The notes beneath the pieces are model-generated. The model searched no databases, was not told where the DNA came from, and saw only the letters and a list, made by a program, of their open reading frames with translations. From Kiloniellaceae bacterium (GTDB taxonomy: Bacteria > Pseudomonadota > Alphaproteobacteria > Kiloniellales > Kiloniellaceae), in the NCBI GenBank assembly GCA_028280915.1, contig JANQKX010000552.1:1-6703 (forward strand): a DNA stretch of 6,703 nucleotides, given 5' to 3'. Each line of letters starts with the position of its first letter. Within the stretch, counting starts at the first letter, position 1. The translations under genes were made by a program, and so were the position numbers. Positions 1 through 6,300 of this stretch are shown piece by piece.

Positions 1-77
1 TAGTTCGCCACCGGGCTCGCCGCCTCGGGCACCGAAATCCCCAGCTCGGCCAAGCGGCCGTCAACTTCTCCTGCCAT
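1..77 (-). CDS. RidA-family protein (enamine/imine deaminase family), N-terminal fragment cut by the window edge
   Basis: Reading the minus strand from an ATG at 77-75 gives 25 complete codons (MAGEVDGRLAELGISVPEAA, then SPVAN) and then TA, the first two bases of what is probably a Tyr codon. A short N-terminal helix of the form xxLxELGIxxPxxxxPVANY is typical of the longer, about 150-residue RidA (YjgF/YER057c/UK114) subfamily of Alphaproteobacteria. Family members hydrolyse reactive enamine/imine intermediates released by PLP enzymes, or act in related amine chemistry. The catalytic Arg and the trimer core lie outside the window, so enzymatic activity cannot be judged. An AGGGAGA Shine-Dalgarno at 85-91, 7 nt before the ATG, supports the start. 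The gene follows nrdJ on the same strand after a 96-bp gap. The family call rests on only 25 residues. Confidence 0.75.
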   Translation of the reverse strand, partial: MAGEVDGRLAELGISVPEAASPVAN

Positions 78-173
78 GTTCGTTTCTCCCTGGATAAGAC
101 CGCGCGCGCCCAAGCGCCCGCCTTTTGGCGCTACGATAGTCCGCTCAGGCACCCTGGGCAAGCGGTGGCTGGG
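78..173. other. Intergenic region between nrdJ and the RidA-family gene, with two weak hairpins and no canonical terminator
   Basis: This 96-bp gap contains two inverted repeats. AGCGCC (113-118) pairs with GGCGCT (127-132) around an 8-nt loop. A bulged stem runs over 141-165: CCGCT pairs with AGCGG, and inside it CAGG pairs with CCTG. Neither is followed by a T-run on the minus strand, so neither looks like a standard Rho-independent terminator. A CG-alternating stretch lies at 101-109. Either nrdJ reads through into the RidA-family gene or termination is Rho-dependent; the sequence does not decide between them. Confidence 0.35.
85..91 (-). promoter_or_regulatory. Ribosome binding site of the RidA-family gene
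   Basis: The minus strand reads AGGGAGA here, 7 nt upstream of the ATG at 77-75. This fixes the start of a gene otherwise seen only as a 25-codon fragment. Confidence 0.65.
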
Positions 174-3100
174 TTAGGAGCAGCCGCTGGTGCTGCCGCA
201 GGTGGCGCATTTGAGGCAGGTGCCGTTGCGCACCAGGGTGAAGTTGCCGCAATCGCCGCAGGAATCCCCTTCGTAGCCCTTCATGCGGGCCTCGCGGACC
301 CGGTCGAGCCGCTGATCCACCTCGGCCACCACGGTGGTGCCCGCCGCGGCCACCAAGCGGGTTTCGCTTTGGGCCGCCACCTGCTGCACCGCCTGGGCCT
401 CGCCATTGGCCGCCGCTTGGGCCGCCACTTGAGCCGTTGCTTGGGCTGTTTCTTGGGCCGGGCCGCCGGAGAAAACCAGCAGCTGGTTACGCACGTAGCC
501 GGTGGAGGCATAGCGCCGCAGATTGATTTCCATGGCGTTGCGCCCGTCCTGGTCCAGATCGGCCTGGGCATCGCCGCTGCCCACGGAATCGGGCGCCGTG
601 TCCCCCGGCTCCACATGGGCCAGATCGTTGCGTCCCAGATAGGAGATGGCCAGTTCGCGGAAGATGTAGTCCAGCACCGAGGTGGCCATCTTGATGGCGT
701 CGTTGCCGGCCACCATGCCCGAGGGCTCGAAGCGGGTGAAGGTATAGGCCTCGACGAATTCCTCCAGGGGCACGCCGTACTGCAGGCCGATGGAAATGGC
801 GATGGCGAAGTTGTTCATCAAGGAGCGGAAGGCGGCGCCTTCCTTATGCATGTCGATGAAGATCTCGCCCAGCGCGCCGTCCTCGTATTCGCCGGTGCGC
901 AGGTAGACCTTGTGGCCGCCGACGATGGCCTTTTGGGTGTAGCCCTTGCGCCGCTGGGGCAGCCGCCGGCGTTCCTGGACTTGCTCGATCACCCGCTCGA
1001 TGACCCGTTCGGCGACGATCTGCGCCCGCTCCGGGGTCGCCGCGGCGACGAGCTGTTCGCGCAGCTCATCATCGGCTTCCTCATCGTCGGTTTCAAAAAG
1101 GCCCGACGACAGGGGCTGAGACAGCTTGGAGCCGTCCCGGTAGAGGGCGTTGGCCTTCAAGCCGAGACGCCAGGACAGCATGTAGGCGTCCTTGCAAGCC
1201 TCTACCGTGGCGTCGTTGGGCATGTTGATGGTCTTGGAGATGGCCCCTGAAATGAACGGCTGGGCCGCCGCCATCATGTGAATGTGGCTGTCCACCGACA
1301 AGAAGCGGGTGCCCTTGCGGCCGCAGGGATTGGCGCAGTCGAAGACCTTCAGGTGCTCGGGCTTCAGATGGGGCGCCCCTTCCAGGGACATGGCGCCGCA
1401 GCAATAGGTATTGGCGGCCTCCACCTCGTCCCGGCTGAAACCCAGCCAGTCCAGCAGGTCGAACCCACCGTCGTTCAGCGCATGAGCCGGCACGCCCAAG
1501 CCTTGGGTGCAAAACTCCTCGCCCAAGGTCCACTTGTTGAAGGCGAACTTGATATCGAAGGCCGACGCCAGGGAAGCCTCCAGCACCTGCAGGGCTTGGT
1601 CCGTGAAGCCCTTGGCCCGCAAGGCGGTGTGGTTCAGGGCCGGGGCGCCGGCCAAGGTGCCGTGGCCCACCGCGTGGCGGATAATGGTCTCGATTTCGCT
1701 TTCGGCGTAGCCCAGGGTTTGCAGGGCCTCGGGCACCACCCGGTTGATGATTTTGAAATAGCCGCCGCCGGCCAGCTTCTTGAACTTCACAATGGCGAAG
1801 TCGGGTTCGATACCGGTGGTATCGCAATCCATCACCAGGCCGATGGTGCCCGTGGGGGCGATGACCGTGGTCTGGGCGTTGCGGTAGCCATGGCTATGAC
1901 CTAGCTCCAGGGCCCGGTCCCAGGCGGCTTGGGCGGCTTGCACCAGTTTATTGTCGGGGCAGGAGGCCGTGTCCAAGGGCACCGGCGTGACCGAGAGGCC
2001 GTCATAGCCGTCCAGCTGGCCATGGGCGGCGCGGCGGTGGTTGGCGATCACCCGCAGCATGTCCGTGCGGTTTTGATCGTAGCCGGGGAAAGCGCCCAGG
2101 GCCTGGGCCATTTCCGCCGAGGTGGCATAGGCGATGCCGCTCATGAGCGCCGAGATGGCGCCGCACAGGGCCCGGCCTTCGTCGGAATCATAAGAGAGCC
2201 CCGAGGCCATCAACAGGCCGCCCAGGTTGGCAAAACCCAGACCCAGGGTACGGAAGTCATACGACAGCCGGGCGATTTCCTTGGACGGAAACTGGGCCAT
2301 CATCACCGAGATTTCCAAGGCGATGGTCCAGAGGCGCACCCCGTGCTCAAAGGAGTCGATCTGGAACCGGCCGTCTTCCTGGCGGAAGGCGAGCAGGTTC
2401 AAGGACGCCAGATTGCAGGCCGTATCGTCCAGGAACATGTATTCCGAGCAGGGGTTGGAGGCATTGATACGGCCCGATTGGGGGCAGGTGTGCCAGTCGT
2501 TGATGGTGGTGTCGTACTGCAGGCCCGGATCGGCGCAGCTCCAGGCGGCGTGGCCGATCTGGTCCCAGAGGTCACGGGCCTTGACGGTCTTGGCCACCTT
2601 GCCGTCGGTCCGATTGCGCAGCTGCCAATCCCCGTCGTCATGCACCGCTTGGATGAAGTCGTCGTTGACCCGCACCGAGTTGTTGGAGTTCTGCCCCGAG
2701 ACGGTCAGATAGGCTTCCGAATCCCAGTCGGTGTCGTAGGTTTCGAATTCCAGCTCCCGATAGCCTTGGCGGGCGAACTGGATCACCCGGAGCACATAAT
2801 TCTCCGGCACCATGGCCCGGCGCGCGGCGCGCATGGCCTTTTTCAGGGCCGGATTTTTCTTGGGCTCGAGGGCATCCTCGGGCAAGGCATCGCAAGCGTT
2901 GCCGCCGGAAGCCCAGCAGGCCGCCATGACCTCGGAGAGGTGCTTCTGGCACAGCTTGGAGCCGGTGACCAAGGCGGCCACTTTGCGCTCCTCGCGGACT
3001 TTCCAGGAAATGTAGGCCTCGATATCGGGATGATCGATGTCCACGGTGACCATCTTGGCGGCCCGGCGGGTGGTGCCGCCCGACTTGATGGCGCCGGCGG

Positions 3101-3890
3101 CTCGGTCGCCGATCTTCAAGAAGCTCATCAGGCCCGAGGAGCGCCCGCCGCCGGCCAGGGGTTCATCGGCGCCGCGAATCTTCGAAAAATTGGAACCGGT
3201 GCCCGAGCCGTACTTAAAGAGCCGGGCTTCACGGACCCAGAGGTCCATGATGCCCCGATCGTTCACCAGGTCGTCCTCCACGGACTGAATGAAGCAGGCG
3301 TGGGGCTGCGGGTGGGCGTAGGCACTCTCGGAAGCGGTGAGCTCGCCACTGTCCGGGTCCACGTAGAAATGCCCTTGCCCCGGCCCGTCGATGCCGTAGG
3401 CCCAGTAGAGGCCGGTATTGAACCATTGGGGCGAATTGGGCGCGCACATCTGCCGCGCCAGCATGAAGCGCATTTCGTCGTAGTAGGCGCTGGCGTCCTC
3501 TTCACTGTCGAAATAGCCGCCCTTCCAGCCCCAGTAGGTCCAGGTGCCCGCCAGGCGGTCAAAGACCTGTTTGGCCGAGGTCTCGCCGCCCCGGCGTTTT
3601 CCCTCGGGCAGATCGGCCAGGGCCGTGTCGTCGGGCACCGAGCGCCACAGCCAGGACGGCACCCGGTTTTCTTCCACTTTCTTCAGGGCCACGGGCACGC
3701 CGCGCTTGCGGAAATACTTCTGGGCCAGGATATCTGCGGCCACCTGGGACCAGCGGGCCGGCACCTCGATGTTCTCCGCACGGAAAACGGCGGTCCCGTC
3801 CGGATTACGGATTTCGCTGGTGGTCAGGCGAAACTCGATGCCTTCGTAAACGTCACTGTCAGGCCGTGTGAATCGACGGGCGATCCGCAT
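174..3890 (-). CDS. nrdJ: Vitamin B12-dependent (class II) ribonucleoside-diphosphate reductase
   Basis: This cytoplasmic enzyme reduces ribonucleotides to deoxyribonucleotides for DNA synthesis, generating its thiyl radical from adenosylcobalamin, so it needs neither oxygen nor a second radical subunit. The 1238 residues show the class II large-form layout. An N-terminal region with no evident ATP-cone is followed by the ten-stranded barrel. Cys199 (in PHACFIQS) is the likely first redox cysteine. The NPCSE motif at 479-483 places the radical Cys481 beside Asn479 and Glu483. Cys492, exactly 11 residues later, is the likely redox partner, the spacing known from Thermotoga NrdJ. A GSGTGSN loop lies at 228-234 and a PTGTIG phosphate loop at 679-684. 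A TSCPD-like domain spans about 985-1085, an Ala/Gln-rich linker 1143-1188, and a Cys-rich tail 1211-1237 (CxxC, CxxCxxC, final Cys) resembles a zinc ribbon plus re-reducing tail. The start is supported by AGGGGGAG 6 nt upstream, and the length is normal for alphaproteobacterial NrdJ. No cobalamin riboswitch is seen, as expected for the B12-requiring isozyme. Confidence 0.97.
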   Translation of the reverse strand: MRIARRFTRPDSDVYEGIEFRLTTSEIRNPDGTAVFRAENIEVPARWSQVAADILAQKYFRKRGVPVALKKVEENRVPSWLWRSVPDDTALADLPEGKRRGGETSAKQVFDRLAGTWTYWGWKGGYFDSEEDASAYYDEMRFMLARQMCAPNSPQWFNTGLYWAYGIDGPGQGHFYVDPDSGELTASESAYAHPQPHACFIQSVEDDLVNDRGIMDLWVREARLFKYGSGTGSNFSKIRGADEPLAGGGRSSGLMSFLKIGDRAAGAIKSGGTTRRAAKMVTVDIDHPDIEAYISWKVREERKVAALVTGSKLCQKHLSEVMAACWASGGNACDALPEDALEPKKNPALKKAMRAARRAMVPENYVLRVIQFARQGYRELEFETYDTDWDSEAYLTVSGQNSNNSVRVNDDFIQAVHDDGDWQLRNRTDGKVAKTVKARDLWDQIGHAAWSCADPGLQYDTTINDWHTCPQSGRINASNPCSEYMFLDDTACNLASLNLLAFRQEDGRFQIDSFEHGVRLWTIALEISVMMAQFPSKEIARLSYDFRTLGLGFANLGGLLMASGLSYDSDEGRALCGAISALMSGIAYATSAEMAQALGAFPGYDQNRTDMLRVIANHRRAAHGQLDGYDGLSVTPVPLDTASCPDNKLVQAAQAAWDRALELGHSHGYRNAQTTVIAPTGTIGLVMDCDTTGIEPDFAIVKFKKLAGGGYFKIINRVVPEALQTLGYAESEIETIIRHAVGHGTLAGAPALNHTALRAKGFTDQALQVLEASLASAFDIKFAFNKWTLGEEFCTQGLGVPAHALNDGGFDLLDWLGFSRDEVEAANTYCCGAMSLEGAPHLKPEHLKVFDCANPCGRKGTRFLSVDSHIHMMAAAQPFISGAISKTINMPNDATVEACKDAYMLSWRLGLKANALYRDGSKLSQPLSSGLFETDDEEADDELREQLVAAATPERAQIVAERVIERVIEQVQERRRLPQRRKGYTQKAIVGGHKVYLRTGEYEDGALGEIFIDMHKEGAAFRSLMNNFAIAISIGLQYGVPLEEFVEAYTFTRFEPSGMVAGNDAIKMATSVLDYIFRELAISYLGRNDLAHVEPGDTAPDSVGSGDAQADLDQDGRNAMEINLRRYASTGYVRNQLLVFSGGPAQETAQATAQVAAQAAANGEAQAVQQVAAQSETRLVAAAGTTVVAEVDQRLDRVREARMKGYEGDSCGDCGNFTLVRNGTCLKCATCGSTSGCS
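180..260 (-). other. NrdJ C-terminal cysteine-rich tail (zinc-ribbon-like, redox tail)
   Basis: Residues 1211-1237 of NrdJ contain six cysteines: C1211, C1214, C1225, C1228, C1231 and C1237. The CxxC...CxxCxxC pattern suggests a zinc ribbon. The last pair (1231 and 1237) lies in the mobile extreme C-terminus, where ribonucleotide reductases carry cysteines that pass electrons from thioredoxin or a similar donor to the active-site disulfide. The cysteines are seen directly; zinc binding and electron relay are inferred from the family. Confidence 0.6.
327..464 (-). repeat. Low-complexity Ala/Gln-rich linker inside nrdJ
   Basis: NrdJ residues 1143-1188 are dominated by Ala, Gln, Val and Thr with recurrent AQ, AAQ and VAAQ units, encoded by imperfect GCCCAAGC/GCGGCCCAA-type repeats. 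It joins the TSCPD-like domain to the Cys-rich tail and is probably a flexible or helical tether. Such a stretch can vary in length between strains by replication slippage. Confidence 0.6.
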
Positions 3891-3896
3891 GCTTTA

Positions 3897-3904
3897 CTCC
3901 CCCT
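3897..3904 (-). promoter_or_regulatory. Ribosome binding site of nrdJ
   Basis: The minus strand reads AGGGGGAG, a strong Shine-Dalgarno-like sequence, 6 nt before the ATG at 3890-3888. It fixes the nrdJ start, and no longer in-frame start is needed to match the family N-terminus. Confidence 0.75.
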
Positions 3905-4012
3905 ACCTCGATCAAAAATTGCTGTTTGCGTGCCGGCAAATGCCTAGAGCTGGACCGCTCGCCGCACGACCCCCAAAGAAAGAAATCGGACACGGAGACA
4001 CCGGCTAACTGC

Positions 4013-4032
4013 CAGATCTCGTGACCGATCTG
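4013..4032. repeat. Inverted repeat CAGATC-N8-GATCTG upstream of nrdJ
   Basis: Perfect 6-bp arms (4013-4018 and 4027-4032) are separated by 8 bp, centred about 130 bp upstream of the nrdJ start. The two-fold symmetry and arm length suit a dimeric repressor or activator, but no known consensus was recognised. It could also be chance. Confidence 0.35.
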
Positions 4033-4090
4033 AATTTAACCACACTATCTTGCGGTCAGCTACAACAATTTGCGGGTAGGAGCGTCTTGA

Positions 4091-4106
4091 CCCCATCATA
4101 TTGGGG
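4091..4106 (-). promoter_or_regulatory. Possible NrdR box upstream of nrdJ
   Basis: The minus strand reads CCCCAATATGATGGGG. Compared with the NrdR box consensus as I recall it (acaCwAtATaTwGtgt), the central ten bases CAATATGATG agree at eight positions, while the outer arms are C/G rather than A/T. NrdR is the ATP/dATP-sensing repressor of ribonucleotide reductase genes and often binds pairs of boxes. Only a poor half-match (4042-4057) is seen, at a centre-to-centre distance of 49 bp, not the usual roughly 31 bp. The position, about 200 bp before the nrdJ start, is compatible with a promoter-proximal operator only if the leader is long. Tentative. Confidence 0.25.
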
Positions 4107-4180
4107 CAAGCCCCTGATTTTGCACCTTTCTAAGCCGACAGTTTTTGGGCCGGCGATTTTCGTTCCGGGGATGTTCCTTT

Positions 4181-4741
4181 TCATGGCGTCCCTACTTCCT
4201 GACGCTGCCAGGGCTGGTCCTGAAGGGCCGGCGGTTGGTGAAAAAGGGGTGTGCAATTGGGGATATCCCAGGCCGCTTTGAAGGGCGCGTGGCGCTCTAC
4301 GGACCAATAGGTGCCGCCATGGGCGACGATGAGCACCGGGCCCGGGTCGGCCAGGGCCCGGTTGAGGCCGCGCAGGGCGCGGGCACTGAAAGTCCCAAAC
4401 GACTCGGCACCCGCCACATCCCGGCCTTCTCGCCAGGCCGCGCGCCAGGGTCCTGCCGGCGTTCCCTCCATGACGCCCCAATTGGCCTCTTGCAGGTCGT
4501 CGATGGCTTCCAACGGCAGGTTGAGGGCTTGCTGCATGATCTGCGCGGTTTGCCAGGCCCGGCGCAAGGGGCTGGCATAGATCTTGGTGACGGGGCAGGT
4601 CAACAGGGCCGGCACCGCGGCCCAAGCCTGCTGGACGCCGGTTTGGTTGAGGGGAATGTCGGTCTGGCCCTGTGCCTGGTCCGCCAGGTTCCAGTCGGTC
4701 TGACCGTGGCGCAGGTAATAAAACGCCCGTTGGGTGAGCAT
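4181..4741 (-). CDS. Histidine phosphatase family protein (phosphoglycerate mutase-like)
   Basis: A 186-residue single-domain protein of the histidine phosphatase superfamily (branch 1), with no signal peptide or membrane segment, so probably cytoplasmic. The core is intact: RHGQTDWN at 11-18 with the phospho-accepting His12; SPLRRAWQTA at 57-66 with the phosphate-pocket Arg61; Glu85 in LQEANWGVMEG, the probable proton donor; and VAHGG at 139-143 with the second His141. Members dephosphorylate small phosphorylated metabolites; the real substrate cannot be told from sequence. CobC-type alpha-ribazole phosphatases belong to the same branch, and the neighbouring nrdJ needs B12, but nothing diagnostic of CobC is visible. 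The start at 4741 is supported by GGAAAG 8 nt upstream (4750-4755). The gene lies 63 bp downstream of the sensor gene on the same strand, so the two are probably co-transcribed. Confidence 0.88.
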   Translation of the reverse strand: MLTQRAFYYLRHGQTDWNLADQAQGQTDIPLNQTGVQQAWAAVPALLTCPVTKIYASPLRRAWQTAQIMQQALNLPLEAIDDLQEANWGVMEGTPAGPWRAAWREGRDVAGAESFGTFSARALRGLNRALADPGPVLIVAHGGTYWSVERHAPFKAAWDIPNCTPLFHQPPALQDQPWQRQEVGTP

Positions 4742-4804
4742 CGCCGCGACTTTCCAAATAGAGAGGAGGGATTAAAGGTCGGCGCCACTCTAGGGGGGCA
4801 GGGA

Positions 4805-6100
4805 TCAGGCCGCAACGGGGAGCAACAGGTGGGTGACGTTGCTTTGCCGCTCGCCTGTTTGTGGACCGCTGGAATGCGCCACGTAGAGACGCCCGGCCCA
4901 GTTCTCGACCCGCCCGGCGCTGCGCTGAAGGTGGGCCGCAGGGGCGGGACCGCTGCCGTTGTCCATGATGGACAGGCGCAACATGGCCCGGTCCCCGTCC
5001 ATTTCCGATTTAGAGAGGATTTGGATCTGGCCGTCCGGGCGCCCCGATTGGGCGATGGAGGCTTCCGCGGCTTCCAGGACTCGACACAGGACTTGGGTCA
5101 GCTCCCCCAGAGGCGCTTGCACGGCCGGAGCGGTCTCCAGGCTCTGGTCGATGGTGAGCGTGGCCTTGCCTTTGCAGTCCGATGGCAGGCGGCGTAAGGC
5201 GTCCGCAAGGGCCTCGGCCAGGGTGAGGGGCGCTTCCGGCGTAGAATCGACCTGTTCACCGCCGTTGCCCTGTCGGGGGGCGTGTCCCGTGGAGAGGGCA
5301 CGGGCGAGGGCTCCGATCTCATCGTGACGCTCGATGGTGGCGCCGAAGGATGGGGCGCGTCTGCCCAGAACCTGCTGGGTAAAGCGGGACAGGGGCGCCA
5401 AGAGGCTGGCCCGCAAAAGGAGGAAGGTCGCGATCCCCACCAGAAGACTACTGGCGACGAAACTCAGAAGCAGGGCATAGGCGGCTTGATCCTCCGCGGA
5501 GACCGGGGGCGTGGTCAGGCCACCGGCGCCCGGCGGCGCCATGGGCGTCGCCTCGGTGGTGCGGGCCATGACCAGAGTGCCCAGGACTTGGCCGTCGTTG
5601 GCAAGGTCGCCGATGGGCGCGGCTGCGACGATCATGGCGCCGGCGGAGGTGGCCATGAGCCCGGCGTTGGGCGATTGTGTCTCTTCGAAACGTATCAGGG
5701 TGTCTTGCAGCGGGGGGCCGTCTTGGGGAAACTCCGCCAGCCAGATTTCCTCGCGCGCGCCCAAATCAAAGGCCTTGCCCCAGATCAAGGCGCCGTCATG
5801 GTCATAAAAATGGATCAGGTTCAGGCCGTTTTCCAAAAAGCTCTCAAAGGGCAGGTTGGCCGAGATATAGCCCTGGTCCCGCGCGGTCATGAAGGCGACG
5901 GTGTCATCCCAGCCGGCCCAGTCCCGGGCCAGGTCGGCCAACTGGTCGGTTTCTTCGTTCAGCGATACCTGCGCCGCCGGATCGGGGTCCATTTTAACGA
6001 AGTTTGGCACAAGTCCGCTGTAAAAGAGGGTGAAGTTGATGCCGACGGATAACAGGAAGGCGGCCGTGAGCACAAACGCGGCCTTTTGGTGCAGTGACAT
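4805..6100 (-). CDS. Membrane sensor protein with CHASE4-like domain, HAMP-like segment and reduced histidine-kinase ATPase domain
   Basis: A 431-residue inner-membrane protein. TM1 is at about 8-28. An extracytoplasmic CHASE4-like domain covers about 45-180 and includes the typical WAGWDDTVAFM motif at 61-71 and a conserved-looking FYDHDGALIWGKAFDL segment at 98-113. A Pro/Gly-rich linker precedes TM2 at about 207-229. A HAMP-like stretch (about 230-270) ends in DEIGALARAL. From about 291 the sequence resembles a histidine-kinase ATPase: LTQVLCRVLEAAEASI (334-349) aligns with the N box, but the usual Asn positions are not Asn; IMDNGSGP (378-385) matches the G1 box; and a C-terminal WAGRLYVAHSSG...THLLLP resembles the end of the domain. 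I see no DHp helices with an H-box between HAMP and ATPase, nor a clear G2 box. It may therefore be a pseudokinase, or act with a partner. The Shine-Dalgarno is weak. It is transcribed divergently from the NDUFA12 gene. Confidence 0.8.
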   Translation of the reverse strand: MSLHQKAAFVLTAAFLLSVGINFTLFYSGLVPNFVKMDPDPAAQVSLNEETDQLADLARDWAGWDDTVAFMTARDQGYISANLPFESFLENGLNLIHFYDHDGALIWGKAFDLGAREEIWLAEFPQDGPPLQDTLIRFEETQSPNAGLMATSAGAMIVAAAPIGDLANDGQVLGTLVMARTTEATPMAPPGAGGLTTPPVSAEDQAAYALLLSFVASSLLVGIATFLLLRASLLAPLSRFTQQVLGRRAPSFGATIERHDEIGALARALSTGHAPRQGNGGEQVDSTPEAPLTLAEALADALRRLPSDCKGKATLTIDQSLETAPAVQAPLGELTQVLCRVLEAAEASIAQSGRPDGQIQILSKSEMDGDRAMLRLSIMDNGSGPAPAAHLQRSAGRVENWAGRLYVAHSSGPQTGERQSNVTHLLLPVAA

Positions 6101-6219
6101 GACCCGTGCCCCGAAAAGTGGTATATCCTAATTTAGATTTTACTTAGTTATGTGCTGAAATTCTTAACAAGCCTTAAACCGGGGCCGGGACCGGTAAGCC
6201 GTCTCAAGAACGCCAGAGG

Positions 6220-6275
6220 GCGCCAAGGCGTGCTGGACGGCCGGCCGGGAAACTGCCATAGTCCGCGCCAAGGCG
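6220..6275. repeat. Two copies of GCGCCAAGGCG, 45 bp apart, upstream of the NDUFA12-family gene
   Basis: Identical 11-bp copies occur at 6220-6230 and 6265-6275. The inner ten bases, CGCC-AA-GGCG, form an inverted repeat, so each copy could bind a dimeric protein. The 45-bp offset is a little over four helical turns. The second copy ends 31 bp before the ATG at 6307. No known regulator consensus was recognised. Confidence 0.5.
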
Positions 6276-6294
6276 AATTCGGTACCATTCCTGT

Positions 6295-6300
6295 GGAAGG
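6295..6300 (+). promoter_or_regulatory. Ribosome binding site of the NDUFA12-family gene
   Basis: GGAAGG lies 6 nt before the ATG at 6307. This favours ATG 6307 over the in-frame TTG at 6304 as the start. Confidence 0.7.

Larger units (their letters stand above)
3891..4180. promoter_or_regulatory. Upstream/leader region of nrdJ with several inverted repeats
   Basis: This 290-bp stretch between the stop of the phosphatase gene and nrdJ has no convincing gene and is less GC-rich than the flanking coding sequence. It should hold the nrdJ promoter and any 3' end of the phosphatase transcript. Visible structures are CAGATC-N8-GATCTG at 4013-4032, an NrdR-box-like palindrome at 4091-4106, and GGGGCAAGCCCC at 4103-4114. 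The last two share their GGGG block, so they form mutually exclusive hairpins. I could not place a -35/-10 pair with confidence. No B12 box in the orientation needed for a cobalamin riboswitch was found on the minus strand, and no T-tract terminator follows the phosphatase gene. Confidence 0.5.

Noticed and set aside
165..1250. Long plus-strand open frame (361 codons) antisense to nrdJ
   Set aside because: The product is rich in Gly, Ala, His and Gln with no recognisable domain, and it lies wholly opposite a conserved gene. Such stop-free antisense frames are common in GC-rich coding DNA.
3911..3939. TTGCCG-N17-TTTGAT as an nrdJ promoter on the minus strand
   Set aside because: Spacing is ideal, but transcription would start at about the Shine-Dalgarno sequence, leaving it incomplete. 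The hexamers match only four of six positions each.
1929..3947. Very long plus-strand open frame (672 codons) antisense to the N-terminal half of nrdJ
   Set aside because: Despite its length it mirrors the codon pattern of nrdJ, has low-complexity composition and no domain, and lacks independent evidence of translation.
3988..4014. B12-box-like string (GGAGACACCGGC) suggesting a cobalamin riboswitch
   Set aside because: It is on the plus strand, opposite to nrdJ transcription, matches the box only partly, and has no surrounding riboswitch architecture. Riboswitches also usually control the B12-independent isozyme.
4103..4114. GGGGCAAGCCCC as a Rho-independent terminator of the phosphatase gene
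   Set aside because: On the minus strand it is followed by AATATGATGG, not a T-run, and it lies about 70 bp beyond the stop codon.
4021..4281. Plus-strand 86-codon frame starting with GTG in the nrdJ upstream region
   Set aside because: It runs into the antisense of the phosphatase gene, has no convincing ribosome binding site, and resembles no family.
6275..6286. Adjacent EcoRI and KpnI sites (GAATTCGGTACC), as in a cloning polylinker
   Set aside because: The flanking sequence is natural intergenic DNA and no other polylinker sites or vector sequence follow, so this is probably coincidence.
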